Below are positions 34,684 to 47,036 of a DNA stretch of 64,000 nucleotides, one piece after another. The notes beneath the pieces are model-generated. The model searched no databases, was not told the DNA's origin, and worked only from the letters and a program-made list of their open reading frames with translations. Numbering within the stretch: the stretch's first letter is position 1; every line of letters starts with the position of its first letter. Location: positions 2,294,001-2,358,000 of the forward strand of contig OY987307.1 of assembly GCA_963920635.1 (NCBI GenBank), read 5' to 3'. The stretch is from Pseudeuparius sepicola (Eukaryota > Arthropoda > Insecta > Coleoptera > Anthribidae). The position numbers were made by a program, and so were the translations under genes.

Positions 34684-35444
34684 CTGGAGAATCAAGTGTA
34701 CCATGGAATCCCGTCAAAACAGATGAATGATCAACAGAACTAGTCAAAGTGTTGGTGTGCAAAGATTCAATACAAAAATGTACAGGGTCTTTTTCTTTGG
34801 GGCATCTCAAAATGCTGAATTTTTATTAAACTTTATACTGGTTAGGAGTGCACTGGAATCATTGAAAAAATATTAATAAACACAAAAGTCATTTATTTCT
34901 TTACAAAATGTCAACCAATAAAATCACTGTCTAAAGGTGACTCAACAAAGTCATTGTCTAAGATGATACATTTTCTGTGCGTTTCCTGTTGTGGCACACC
35001 ACTCACCTTAACTCTTATAGCTGACTCTCAGGCTTCTGTATTTTTAGACTTAGTTCGTTTATAGTGTCTGGGGCGGTTTTGATATACTCGATTTTTGCCC
35101 CAAAAAGTGCATTATTTTGCGATGGCACAGACAAAGACACCCTGTATATTTTCTATTGGATCTTTACACACCAACACTTTGAGTGGTCCTGTTGGTCATT
35201 CAACTGTTTTAAGAGGATTCCATGGCACGCACAATTGACTCGCCAGATGCCTTTAAAATTCCTATTTTGCTCAACTTTGACATCCTGCAGAATGGAACTC
35301 CCTATATATTTTTTGTTCAAATTTGGTAAGTATATGGGGGTTTTAGGGTGTCCTGATTAACACTGATGTGTCAGATTTTAAATAAAAAAATCGCTAAATG
35401 GTTTTCGAAATTTTTTACTGGAAAAAAATATTCCTAGTAGCATT
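34684..35444. mobile_element. Modular palindrome family, member 2 (truncated)
   Basis: It carries the shared core (TGTACCATGGAATCCCGTC, GGTGTGCAAAGATTCAATAC, CTGCAGAATGGAACTCCC and inverses) but lacks most of the outer arms. The right edge TTTTTTACTGGAAAAAAATA matches member 5 (56401), not members 1, 3 or 4. Confidence 0.75.
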
Positions 35445-36679
35445 GTTCGTAATGGCATTTCTTAATTTGGTACCTAATCCGAGTTTGGCAGCATTGTTTA
35501 CATGTCTAGTAGAAATGTCGAAATAGCCTTTTTCTGTGCTGTAAATTCTATCAATTTTTGTTTTGTAAAATTTTGGAAATTGTATTTTGGAAACCTAGTA
35601 TTGTGTCTCTATAAAAGTACTCTAGATAAGAACCTATCTGGCATAAAGTTGTAATTTCTGTGATATAGCCATTAAATGTGATTCGACAGGCCTATTACAT
35701 TAGATTAAAGCGATTTGTTTCTATTCCTTCGGTGACCAGACCATATTATTTCAAACTGTTATTGAACAATAGAGGATTGTCGACACTATACACTATACAC
35801 AATAAATAATAATGGCAAGTAAAAGTCTCCACGGCTCGAACGTGTAAAAATGGTGACATTAATAATTATTCCAATTGTTTTTGCGACATGCCAAGAAAGG
35901 CGTGCTTGAAAGTGAAATTGCGAGATTTTTTTGTGTGTACTTGACAACGTAATAGGCACGTTAGATATCAGCACGAAGTTTGAGAAAAAGCGTCACAAAT
36001 TTACGCTTGAAAAGTTTTACGATGGAAGAAAATTACAAACTATAAAAATATTCGGTTAATATTGTCACGAAGTTTCGATTAAACAAAAAAGTAGGGCAAT
36101 CTATAATTTTAGTTAAAAAATCGAAGAACAAGAGGAAAATTAGTAGGTATATTACGCAACGAGCATTTAACAGATACGAGTAAGTATGAGAATCTGTGGC
36201 TACCTATTTTATATCCACTATTCACTATTCTTTTCATATTATTTATTAATAAGATTTTTTGTTTATTTTAGGCATAGCATGTCTATAAAAAAACGCGTTT
36301 TATGAAATATCGAGCACAAATAATTTGGTATGAGTTTTCTACAAAATCAACTTGGTTTTACATTTTGTAAAATCTGTATCATTGAGTAAAATACATACGT
36401 AGGGAGGAACAACAACTGTCAAATTTGACAGTTTACTGTTTCTCTTTTGATATAATATTTTACTTCGTATAACTTTTTATCATTATTTCTTGCCTTGTTT
36501 GAAATTAAAGAGAATTCGAGAGTGTATTCGGATTTTGTATACGAGGATTGATAAAAAAGTTATCGCTATTTTTTGCAAAATATCAAATCTAATTTTTAAA
36601 GTGATTTTCTGTATTTTAGAACTTACACATTTCATGTAACCATTATAGGATTCCCTTTTTAATTCTAAATCCAACGATA
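35445..36679. other. No gene seen
   Basis: AT-rich sequence without recognised element ends. Only short frames. Confidence 0.4.
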
Positions 36680-37065
36680 TAAAATTTGACCTATTTATCT
36701 CCAACCGTTTCCGAGATATTTACCAAAGAAGTTCCATCAAACTAGATACGAGGTCTTATGGCGTTGACTGACGTATTTATAAAGACTTCTCACGGCTATG
36801 GCTTCATGTTCTGGAAAACAGACGGCGCTGGTAGCTAACAATGTATATTGTATTGTATTTTGTGTCCGGAAAGCGCATGGTGACTGGTGAGTCAAAAAAG
36901 TGTCAGACTTGACAACCGTGAGCAGTCTTTATTAATACGTCAGTCAACGCTTATGGTCAGTGTCTGATGTTCGATCCTAGTAGGCCAAACATTGCCAAAC
37001 AATGAAACTAAATTTATGACAAATCAAGTCAGCCATGACAATAAAACTGACAATCAAGTAGGCAC
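36680..37065. repeat. Repeat family R, copy 2, interrupted by a MITE
   Basis: Matches 22300-22560 (AACCGTTTCCGAGATATTTAC, GTTCGATCCTAGTAGGCCAA). The 190-bp MITE at 36761-36950 interrupts it. Confidence 0.7.
36761..36950. mobile_element. 190-bp MITE with 5-bp TTATG duplication
   Basis: GCGTTGACTGACGTATTTAT at the left and its inverse at the right form TIRs of about 34 bp with one insertion. TTATG lies immediately on both sides (36756-36760, 36951-36955). The related repeat at 22375-22390 lacks the insert and shows the empty site. A 5-bp duplication with these ends does not match a family I can name. Confidence 0.82.
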
Positions 37066-37479
37066 TCAATTCAACATTCTATCACAGAATTCGTAGTATA
37101 TTTTCTGCGATTCTATATACTATAGTAAATTGGCTATAGCCATTGAACTACATTTAACTTAACTAAAAATCTCCTGGAAATTATGAAACGTTTATTATTT
37201 TTATTACTGTCACCTGTCACACCTATTATAACAACAACAAACAATATTGTTAGTTATTAAAAATTAATTACCGGTTCAGTTACACTAAATGTTCAAATGG
37301 TTTTCATTATTATTTACACATAACCGAAAATTTGTGGGATGTTTTCAAAGATTAAGGGTCGATTGTTTAAACTATCGATTTCTGATTTTACTCTTCGTTT
37401 AACTTTCTCAACATTTTCTGGCTGGTTTTTATAAACTTTATTTTTTAAATGCTCCCACAAGAAAAAATCTAAGGAAGCT

Positions 37480-37985
37480 TCATGAAACTAGAAAAAATGG
37501 TCTCTTGTGTCAGTGTCTGATATTAAATCCAAGTAGGCAAAACATTAAAACCAGATTTATGAAAAATCAAGTCAGTCGTGTCAATAAAACTGAAAATCAA
37601 GTAGGCTGTCAATTCAAATTTCAAATTTAGACTTACCTGTCAGATTAATTTCAAATTTTGTTGCCGAAGCTATAGTTACTAGTTACAATTATAAAAATGG
37701 TTTTGAAAGAAGAATGCTGTGATATTTTATAGACCTTTATCAGGAATAATAAAAGATACATAGAAACTTTAAGGGGTATTCTCGTAAATATCCGAATAGA
37801 GATGTTCCCGACCTGCTTCATTTATAATATAATATGTAAGCTGAATGAAGATGTGAAATCAACCTGACAGGTAAGTAGAAATGTTGAATTGACAGTCTAC
37901 TTGATTCAGTTTTGTTATGTCATGGTTGTCTTAATTTGTCATATATTCGGTTTTAATTTTTGGCCTACTATCTCAAAGTTGTTTC
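37480..37985. repeat. Repeat family R, diverged copies in opposite orientation
   Basis: About 37490-37660 is a diverged forward copy (GTCTCTTGTGTCAGTGTCTG). About 37850-37985 is an inverted fragment (AACCTGACAGGTAAGTAGAAA). Together they look like the two arms of a palindromic element around 37750. Confidence 0.55.
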
Positions 37986-38251
37986 CCATGATGAAGTGGA
38001 AGTGGTAAAGTAAAAGTCAAAATTGTATAAAAATTCTATGACATAAAAATACCTACCTAAGTTTTCTGTCTCATTCCATACGATTTTACTATTCGAAGTA
38101 TTTCGTTTCATTCATAATTTTTTTGTATAATTTACAAATTAAAATTATTCAATACAATCAAACGTCTCACTGTATAACGAGCGATTCTTCATGCTTATCT
38201 GACCAAAATGATCAAATCTTACCGTGAAACCGCACAAGAAATACACAATAC

Positions 38252-38433
38252 AGGTTAAATTACAATAAATGGGCTGCTGAAAACGCTTTGAAAAAACTTG
38301 CCGATTCGTTACCCATGTCAGAGCAGGTCTATTTTAAAAAAAAATATGGAAAGAAAACGGATGTTAAGCCTTCAGGACTTTTTACTGCCTTTTTCGGAAA
38401 ACGAAAACGCTATTATCTCGGTAATTTTTAAGA
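38252..38433 (+). pseudogene. Fossil open frame, basic, possibly transposase-derived
   Basis: From about 38252 the plus strand reads RLNYNKWAAENALKKLADSL, then MSEQVYFKKKYGKKTD and AFFGKRKRYYLGNF before a stop. The Trp/Glu-Asn helix start loosely recalls the N-terminal DNA-binding segment of pogo/Tigger-like transposases. There is no catalytic domain and upstream stops isolate it. The assignment is weak. Confidence 0.25.
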
Positions 38434-41400
38434 TATATTGATGATTCAAACACCAAACTTATCTAATTTTTGTCAAAGAATAATTGGAAAGACAAAACAG
38501 TTTTATTCTAAGTATGAAGCAACAAGTAACAATAAGCCTTTAACATACTCGTATTATTATTGCTCATTGCCTGATATTTCAAAACCACCGTGAAACATTT
38601 TTATTTCCTCGCAACCTTCATTTGTTTGTATTCGCGTTCATAATATAATATATGTTTGTTTGATTCGGATAGCTGATCGCACCTATAGCAATCCATCAAA
38701 CAGTTTCACATAAAGAAATAAACTGGTTTCGTTTAAACACTTGTTTTTTATTGTGATTAACGCGCGATCGGTCGTGACCTTGACAACGGGATCCAGGCCT
38801 TGCCGGCCTCTCAATTGTTCTCATCCATGACTCGTTAAGGCAAATTGCTAATTAGGGACACTTTACGACAGGTACTTTGTTGTGGATGCTCCGGCATTAA
38901 TTAAGATTAATGCGGCTTAAGGCGCGGAAAGGCGTGTAATTCCCTGGCCAAATCAAAGTCTAGAGAATCAAATGCCAAAAAATATAACTAGACCGATGAT
39001 TACACGGTTTAAGGAATACCCAGTTGTTTATCTTGCTGCCTTTTGATCTGTAGTCACTTTCGCTTTTGTATGAAAGCGCGTTCTCCAATAGGATTTCACT
39101 TTGAAGTCACGTTACATCCACGTTTCCACCTTCGAAGAGTAAATCGATAAAATCCAGGTCCTAGAAAAAATATGTTCATTTTGGTCTGAGCGATAAAAAC
39201 ATTCTACCAGTAATGGCGTCGAGTTAATTTACTGGGTACTGATACTGCTGTGCCTATAATAACGTAAAGGACAGTGTAATCATTCAACATTACCAAGTCA
39301 AAACAAATATCTGTAATATTTTAATAAAAAAGGTGATTGAAATTAGCCATTTAAAAGCATTAAACCCTGAAACAAATAATTTATTATTTATTTCAGACAA
39401 ATAATTTATTATTTGGCGAGTAAGTACTTACGTTGTGAGTTAATTTCGTGAATTTGTGAATTAAAATTAATAGTGATTAAGGGGATTATTTCCCTCATAC
39501 TGCTTGCATCCAATAAGGTAGCTCCTTCCATAAAAATCCAACCAATCATATGCCTCTGCTAGCGATAATTGCACTTGTGCAAATTATCGCGGTAATTGCA
39601 CTTGTGCAAATTATACTTCGTTGCTTAGAAACCGCGAATCTGTTCGATACAAACACGTACCTACTTCTTAAAGTTTGTGTGTTTCACACTGTTCTAAATT
39701 ATGCAGCTTATAAATTATGTTGCGGTACTATTAAGCATTGTATCAATTAATTTATATAACTTTTACATTGCTAAATTTTTGTTATTGGGCCTCCGTCTCC
39801 GTTTAAATTTATGACACATTCAGAAAATAAACCAACGCTGACAGGATGTAGGTATAATCGCATTTGCCTTGGATATCCAAGCGTCATGTTTGTTTACTCG
39901 AACGCTACAGTCGAAGCTGTCAATAAACTCGTTCAAAATGAATCGTTTTGGAAATGTAAACATAGAAAAAATTAATACAGAAATTATTAAATCGTATTCG
40001 AGAAATAATCTCGACAAATACAACTCGTGCCGGAAATTTTTCTAGATAATTTTATTTCAAGCCCTATTTTGCCCATTAGCAAAACCACTTGTACAAATTG
40101 GGTTTTTATCAGAAAATAAAAGACCAATTTATACTCGTGATCTTTCTAGGCAAAATAGCGCTTTCGAAAAAATTATCGATAAAATTTCAGGCACTTGTGA
40201 TATTGCATACGAAAATATACTCTTACGATGGTGAATTGTTCAGCGTTTGGTTGCAAAAGCCATCAGGTAAATATTTAAAAAGCTACCTTTGAAAGATGCC
40301 CTAAAACTTTATTTTTTCTCAATATAACTTCTTCAAATTCATTCTACCTTTTAGTATGATAAAGTGTATTGTTTTGTTAATAAATAGGACCAATATAATT
40401 ATTTGTTACATCGTTTTTATTGAAATTTTCTTAATCGATTATGATAGTTTCATAAAATATGGGCTGGTTTCCATCGGGGTGCATTATTTATTTTATTTTG
40501 ATTGATTCGAAATCGCCAAAATAAATATGTTTCAGCACTTTCAGCACTCGACACTAGCGTTACAATGGGGAAATTATCTGCAAATAAATACCAATATTGC
40601 AAATTACATGAAAGTCAAAATTAACCACCTTTTCATTTTTAACATTATTGTGATATTGGCTAAGAACGCGTTTCATGCTACGCCACTGGCCTGTCGTGCG
40701 ATGTGGCAGTCCGTAACACGGCCGCGGGCGCTGTTAGGCGTCCTCTCCAGATACCAGATACTCAAAATATTACCGGTAGAATTATCGATTGTACTGGGGC
40801 TTCGTTTATTTGGGTTACCTAGTTAGATTATTATATCTGTATTTAATTGCTTATAATCAACTGGAAACTGATTTAATTTAAAGATTTTTCTGCTCAAAAT
40901 AATAATTACAAAAATATATTAACCGTCAATAATTACTCTGTATACAGTGTGGTCATCGTTTAGTGTGCACCATGTTGAATTTCGTTTGAAGTACCTACTA
41001 AGAAAATCATTTTTTTAATTAATTTATTAATTTGTCTATGCCCTTCAAATCTCTTCAATAAATTGTTTGCATCAAAAGAGTATAAAAGTACTTATACACG
41101 TAGACCCCAAAATGTGTCGCTTCCTAAATAGGTACCGAGTTGAAAACATTGTGCTGTGCAGCAACTTGGACCTGCTTTGTTTGCTCAAAATCCAGTAGTT
41201 TTAGGGAGAATTGACAAGAGACGGTTTTCATGTAAAGATGACTGGGCAATTAAAAAATGCTGTCGGATTTACCATGGGCGGAACCACGGCGTACCTAGAA
41301 ATTATTTTTGAAAAGTGGGCGTATATCCTAATTTCCCGTACGCCACTGGTTATGACAACAAAACGCTGGTAGCTTCAGTTCATTGCATTTTACGCCCGAA

Positions 41401-41721
41401 TAATGTGTAATGAATTTAAAGTTAATATCATTTGTCGTTTTTGAGATATTATTTAAAAACTGTTTTAAAAAATAAACTTTAACACCCTGTATCTATTTAT
41501 AAAGCATCTCCAGACCCATTTTCACACTTTTTTGTTCAAAATAAAATTTTCTATCGTTTATTTCGAAATTGTGGTTTACAACTGGGACACCCTGTATAAG
41601 TGCTGATTTTCATTTAACGGTTTTCTGTAGAAGCTTATATGTTTAAAGGGAGCTTAAAAAAATTTTGAAAAATAAACAGGTAGGTATATTTTTTTATATA
41701 TTTTTTATATTTTTTATATTT
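38434..41721. other. No gene recognised; mostly unique AT-rich DNA
   Basis: 38760-38970 is GC-richer and apparently single-copy. 39565-39612 holds two tandem copies of a near-palindrome, AATTGCACTTGTGCAAATTAT. Around 41270-41350 is a GGCGTACC/GTACGCCACTGG fragment typical of a hAT end. An ACACCCTGTAT-type end lies near 41480 and another near 41590. Nothing supports coding. Confidence 0.4.
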
Positions 41722-42770
41722 TCCAACTTTAAAACTGTACAAATCCGTAAATTCTTCATTTTTTGAGATAATCGCCTAAAATTTTTTTTGTTTGAAAGGC
41801 CGTCAAAAACCGCTTCTCTTTACCTCCCTGCCATTTTCAAGATGCAAATCTAGAAGCAACTACGATTTTTTTATTCCCCCAATTTTCACGAAAACCATTT
41901 AGCGATTTTTTTATTTAAAATCTGATCAGCGGTAATGAGAGCACCCCAAAATCCCCACATACCAAATTTGAACAAATAATATACAGGGAGTTCCATTTTG
42001 TAGGGTTTCAAAGTTGAGCAAAATAGGAATTTTAAAGATATCTGGCGAGTCAAGTGTGCCATGGAATTCCTTCAAAACAGTTCAATGGTCAACAGGACCA
42101 CTCAAAATGTTGGTGTGAAAAGATTTACTACAAAATTATACAGGGTATTTTTCTCTGAGCCATCTCAAAATTATGAAATTTTATGAAACTTATATGGATC
42201 AAGAGTGCTCTGGAATCATTGAAAAAATATTGATAAACACAAAAGTAATGTATTTCTTTACAAAATGCCGACTAAAAAATAAAAACAATTTAAATTATTG
42301 GACCTTTCTCAACAAAGTCACTGTCTAAGATGTTACATTTTCTGTGCGTTTCCTGTTGTGGCACACCAGCCACCTAAACTGATATGGACTTACTGATTGG
42401 CAGGCTTCTGTATCTTTTAGATTTAGTTTTGATAAACTCGATTTTTGACCCGCATAAAGTTTCAAAAATTCAGTAATTTGAGATGGCACATATAAGAACA
42501 CTCTGTATATTTTGTATTAGACCTTTGCACACCAATACCTTGAGTGGTCTTATTGACCATTCAACTGATTTGAGGGAATTCCATGGCACACTTGACTTGG
42601 CAGATGCCTTGAAAATTCCTATTTTGCTCAACTTTGACACCTGCAGAATGAAACTCCCTGTATATTTTTTATTCAAATTCGGTATATAGGGGTTTTGGGG
42701 TATTCTGATTAACGATGTGGAGTCAGATTTTAAATAAAAAAATCGCTAAATGGTTTTCGTGAAAATTTTA
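41722..42770. mobile_element. Modular palindrome family, member 3 (right arm truncated)
   Basis: The left outer arm (41722-41910) matches member 1 (ACAAATCCGTAAATTCTTC, GATAATCGCCTAAA, GGCCGTCAAAAACCGC). The core palindrome follows. The right arm stops near 42770, shortly after CGCTAAATGGTTTTCGTG. It has no coding content. Confidence 0.78.
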
Positions 42771-43501
42771 ATTTCTCTTATTAAAATATTTCGGGGACAA
42801 TAATTTAAAGAAATACTTACTACTTCTACGACACTGCTTAGACCATAAGCAACATTAAAATTGCATTTTCTGCCAGCCAATATGTTTATTGAGGACCTTA
42901 CGCAATATAATAACCGTATGGGTAATTTTATAGTAGTTAGGCTACTTATAAGACATTTAGGAGCATTCATGACATTTGCATACCTACATCAATAAAACTA
43001 GCACTAGCTGATCTTATAGTCCGAAATATGCATAATTTGATTAATCAATGCAGATGGTGTGCGTTTATTTTATTCAAAAACGTTATATTTTTGGAATGCG
43101 TACGGTACCTACACGCCTATAATTTTTAGAACGTATACTATACTAATGGCTGATTTATTTTAATATCCAGTTTCCATTTATACAAAATGTCATTTGATTA
43201 TGTAAAAAAATTGTCCCGTACAGCAGAATGAGCACATTCGATGAAAAATTGTGCCAACCTGTCACAAGGCAACAGGTGGGTTATATACAGGATGATTTTT
43301 TTAGGTCTACCTCATTTTGCGGCCTACATAAAAAAACGTAAGAAACAAAAATGTGGCAATGGCCAAAAGTGTAGATAAATAGGACACTGTCGATAATTGG
43401 TACCATCACCTTACCTATACTGTTGTAGGTGTATTATAAGTGTACCTGCACATCTTCACAAATAAGTAAGTAGTCCGCCAAACAACAACGACCATCTCTT
43501 C
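42771..43501. other. No gene; fragment of the CAGGATG foldback family
   Basis: TATACAGGATGATTTTTTT (about 43286) through about 43375 is one arm of the family at 11483-11996, with an internal deletion. The rest is AT-rich. Confidence 0.5.
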
Positions 43502-43623
43502 CACGGGCGTAGCCAGGATTTAGTTTTGGGGGGGGGGTTTAGTTTGAGAAGTAAATAAAACAACAAAAATATACTTACATGAAATGTAATATCTATATAT
43601 TCATCAGAAAAACTACGACATAG

Positions 43624-43917
43624 TTATAAAGTTCTTAAGTTTAAATGAAATGGATAAATTACTTCATCTGCATGAATTTCTGTTCCATAGTGAATGTTCA
43701 TTAGAGCCAAACCATTAAGTCTGTTTTCACTTGTAGTGTTTCGTAAATAGTTTTTCAGTCTCCTTAAGCTCGAGAAAGACCTTTCTGGGGTAGCAGTGGA
43801 TACAGGAATGGTAGCCAAGATTTGTAGCAATGTGTAAATATTAGGATAAAGGTTTTTATCGCACATATCTAGGCATTCCAAACTAGATTTCGGGGTAGGC
43901 AGTCTTCTTATCAGCAT
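43624..43917 (-). pseudogene. hAT transposase C-terminal dimerisation domain remnant
   Basis: The frame reads LYPNIYTLLQILATIPVSTA then TPERSFSSLRRLKNYLRNTT and ENRLNGLALMNIHY. This is the canonical hATC motif (P-V-S-[ST]-A-x-x-E-R-x-F-S-x-L), in the form seen in zinc-finger MYM-type 1-like hAT proteins. The domain itself is intact. It is joined upstream, out of frame (+1), to the short N-terminal piece at 43883-44125. Everything between, including the RNase-H-like DDE core, was lost in an internal deletion. Confidence 0.9.
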
Positions 43918-44125
43918 GCAAGGTAGCTGAAGCTTTGATAGCTAAATCCAAATTTGTTTCTTTATTAGAAACCCGTTGACCTTGACTACACCACTTTTTC
44001 CAGTAGTCCATACCTTTAGGTTTATCACCCTTCCTTTTTTTCCCCTCCATTTTTCGACAGTAATAATGATTCACGTATCTATCCTTAACAAGGTCATCGA
44101 ATAACAGCGCACTAAAATTACTCAC
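43883..44125 (-). pseudogene. hAT transposase N-terminal remnant
   Basis: The likely start is the internal Met giving MEGKKRKGDKPKGMDYWKKW (ATG near 44051), with a further 25 open codons upstream. The peptide is Lys/Trp-rich and ends at TAYPEI, where the frame shifts relative to the C-terminal piece. It sits about 190 bp downstream of a TATA box at 44239-44247. Reading it as the hAT N-terminus is inference from position. Confidence 0.65.
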
Positions 44126-44238
44126 TTACACGGTACACTTAATTCTCTTCACTATTCGTTCACCACTTTTCACTTTTATTCGCTTCGAGTTCGCATGGAA
44201 CAATACTGCCGTAAGCGCGGTCACGCGCCGCGGCGCCG

Positions 44239-44247
44239 CTTATATAG
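44239..44247 (-). promoter_or_regulatory. TATA box of the hAT element
   Basis: CTATATAAG on the minus strand sits in a GC-rich block about 190 bp upstream of the N-terminal remnant's ATG and points into it. It has the expected form for the element's own promoter. There is no initiator evidence. Confidence 0.45.
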
Positions 44248-44569
44248 CAGCCCAGTAGCCGTCCAGAAACTTCCACGAACTTCCACAAAGTTCCGCTCAT
44301 TTCGACCGAGGGGCGTGGCGAATAATCGAGAAACAACGCAAAGTGTCCCTACAATACAAAATAGTTCGGCTGCAACTGCGTCTGCCTCTCGTCAAAAGAT
44401 GGCGCTAGGCGCTACTATTACTACATATATTCAAACGTAATAATAATTTAACTCTTCACTCCTCGTATTTTTTCGGTATAATATTAGGTAATATTTTGCT
44501 TATTTCGGGGGGGGGGGGGGGGTTTGAACCCCCGAAACCCCCCCCCTTGGCTACGCCCGTGATCTCTTC

Positions 44570-44680
44570 TATCTAATAAAATATCTATTTCGGGTCGGGA
44601 CACTAGGTGAGAGTAGTTATACGATCTTGGTTTCGATTTACCGCGGTACTAAAACATCGCGTCGTTGGTATTAGGCGCTT
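44570..44680. other. Short unique spacer
   Basis: Nothing recognised between the hAT duplication and the next element end. Confidence 0.4.
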
Positions 44681-44913
44681 ATACAGGGTCCAACAGTGAA
44701 ATGTCCCATATCACAGGACTATTATCTAGCTACTCGCTTCACAATTTTTTTGAAATGGGTATTTTTTGAAATAACAACACCCCGCATATTAACTTTGACG
44801 CCATATTCGATTTCCTCGGAAAATTCTACACGAGTTTAATTTTCGAACCAACAATTTATATATGAAACTACCAATAAGTCGGATTTATTCACATTATCTG
44901 GGACATCCTGTAT
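44681..44913. mobile_element. 0.23-kb element with ATACAGG ends
   Basis: ATACAGGGTCCAACAGTG at the left and GGGACATCCTGTAT at the right form short inverse ends. Parts (AATAACAACACCCCG, TTTCGAACCAACAATTTAT, TATCTGGGACATCC) recur near 60090-60120 and 61390-61460. These are scattered fragments of one family. Confidence 0.55.
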
Positions 44914-45068
44914 ACCGCAGTTTTTTTGGGAGTTAATTAATTTAAGCCAAAAATAAAAAACAGAAATTAGTTTCTTACTTTTAGGAGACAGTTAAAACAT
45001 TATTACAAAGAATAATCTATGCATACTTTAAATCCTTTAGTAAAACCTATTAAGTAAATATTGGTAAC

Positions 45069-45887
45069 AGACCGGGACATAGTGACAGATTTTTGGACGT
45101 GATTTTACTCAGTATGCCTTGAGGGCATTATGTTGCATTATGAGAGTCATCCTAGGTTCTTCATATATGGAAAAGTGAGGTTTTTATTTATTCGAAAAAT
45201 ATGCGTTTTGATATATATGATTTTAGTCAGGCTCAGGCTGCCATGTGTTTTATAATGAAGTTCAAAATAGAAAATTGCTCGGAAAACCGTAGACATTACC
45301 TTTAGCGTGGACCCAAAGGGCTATTATTGTCACACGAACTTCTATTTTAATAATTAATTTTTCCACGTTTCTGAACAGACTGTATGCAAGTTCTTGTTAT
45401 GAAACTGCCGAAAAAAGGATGGCACACCGTTTGCACAATATGTCCAAGTACAGTTTAAAATGAAATTTATTCGATGTAAAATGTACTTGGACATGCGCAA
45501 ACGGTATGTAATTTTTTCTTCAGCAGTTTTATGACAAGAGCTTACAAGGAACTTATCACTGGCAGCCTGTTCACAAACGTGGAAAAATTAATTATTAAAA
45601 TACAAGTTCACATGGCAATAATAGCCCTTTGGACCCACCCTAACGGTATGCCTATGGTTTTCCGAGGAATTTTCTATTTGAACTTCATTATAAAACACAA
45701 GGCAGCCTGACTAAAATCATATCAAAACGCATATTTTGCGAATAAATGAAAACTCATATGAAGAACCCAGGATGACTCTCTGATTCATACCTTATTATTG
45801 TGAGAATATACGCAACATAATGCTTTATGAAAAGCATACTGAGTAAAATTACGTCCAAAAATCTGTCACTATCAATCTCTCGGTCTA
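45069..45887. mobile_element. 0.8-kb foldback element, AGACCGGGA family
   Basis: AGACCGGGACATAGTGACAG and its inverse (CTGTCACTATCAATCTCTCGG near 45868-45885) begin arms of about 380 bp. They mirror through TTTTTGGACGTGATTTTACTC and AAATATGCGTTTTGATAT. The centre lies near 45460-45480 and contains inverted ATGTCCAAGTACA blocks. A truncated left-arm copy lies at 27140-27440. No coding content. Confidence 0.85.
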
Positions 45888-46580
45888 TAAAGATAATTCT
45901 CATTCAAACTGAAACGTTGAATTTTTTCAAACTTTGAGGACCACGCTGATAAATGTTTATAAATAAAAATTGGAATCACATCAATGTAAAAGTTATAACG
46001 TGGAGAAAACTAAAAGCTGAGCTTTATTATTGAAAAAAAAAACAATAGTATAAAAGTGGTAGAAGTGTTTGTCACATCAAAATGAATAATAAAATTTTTT
46101 AAAAAGCACAATACCTAGCACAAAAAGCTTTTTTACTTCTAAAAAGATATTTAATTGAATGTATTATGAAATTGACCCTATAAACTGCCATTTCAATCAG
46201 AAGAGATTATTCTCCTTCGCAACATATGATGTTCTCTGTTCGCATGTTTGTATCTTTATGAAAATTTAACCATAAAGGAAGATAATCATCATTTGCCTGA
46301 TGGCGTACTTATTATCACAGAAATTCGACTTACAACAAAATGTAGTCCCCTCTATTTGCCATATTATTTGTTGAAAATGTACCTATCCACACCAGGAATC
46401 GCACTTATAAATACTTATACTTCTGTGTATATTTTGTTACTTGTTACTACTTTTATTGTCTGTTAAACAAACGTACCTACTTACTAAGGTACCCACTTAT
46501 TGAAACAAAGTTCACAAATGTCTCTAATTATAATTAAAAAGGGGGTTGAACATTTATTAGAAAAGATAAACTAAGCCAAA
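45888..46580. other. No gene seen
   Basis: AT-rich, with short frames only. Confidence 0.4.
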
Positions 46581-47036
46581 GTGCAGACTGCTCTAGACTG
46601 CATAGACCTGTTGAACCGTTCCGCTGCGGCGTTGCCACATGTTTGCACAGGGCTTGTAAGCAGAGGATATACAATATCCAGCAGTAAAATTCTCCATGGC
46701 GGGAAAATTCTGCGCACCTGTTCGCGCAGCCGCCATGTAGGAATAGATTTTGTCAAATGGATGCAGTGTCGGGGCGATTGGGCAGTTCTTTTTTGGCTGT
46801 ATGAGAGATATTACAGTGCCGTGGAGTGTGTTTTTTTTTGTAAATTGTGCTTTGTGCTAGTATCTTTAAATAGAGAATCCCAGGAAGGAGTCAAAGCTGC
46901 TTGTGCTTACCACACACTATATACTTTACTAATACTACTCTGTATTTCTGAATTGATTTTCTTGACTACACCCCCGACTTCTATTCCCCCAATATGGCTC
47001 AAAGTCATTGAATTTGCGGATGATCAAAAAGAGTAA
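46581..47036 (+). other. 151-codon unrecognised open frame
   Basis: An ATG-started frame of 151 codons, the longest non-repetitive one on the plus strand here. It is Cys/Leu-rich, with a hydrophobic stretch late in the frame (LYTLLILLCISELIFLTT) that could span a membrane. No domain or splice context was recognised. The antisense strand is also partly open. In AT-rich DNA a frame this long is unusual but not decisive. Confidence 0.2.

Larger units (their letters stand above)
43502..44561 (-). mobile_element. 1.06-kb internally deleted hAT element, perfect 8-bp TSD
   Basis: CACGGGCGTAGCCAGG and CCTTGGCTACGCCCGTG are the inverted ends. ATCTCTTC occurs directly on both sides (43494-43501 and 44562-44569), a perfect 8-bp hAT duplication. 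Next to the ends are long G and C runs (43531-43541, about 44506-44522, about 44539-44546). The minus strand keeps a TATA-bearing promoter, a short N-terminal coding piece and the C-terminal dimerisation domain. The catalytic core is missing. Confidence 0.93.

Noticed and set aside
44195..44440. 81-codon plus-strand frame with basic N-terminus
   Set aside because: Antisense to the promoter and 5' region of the hAT element, GC-rich and without domain.
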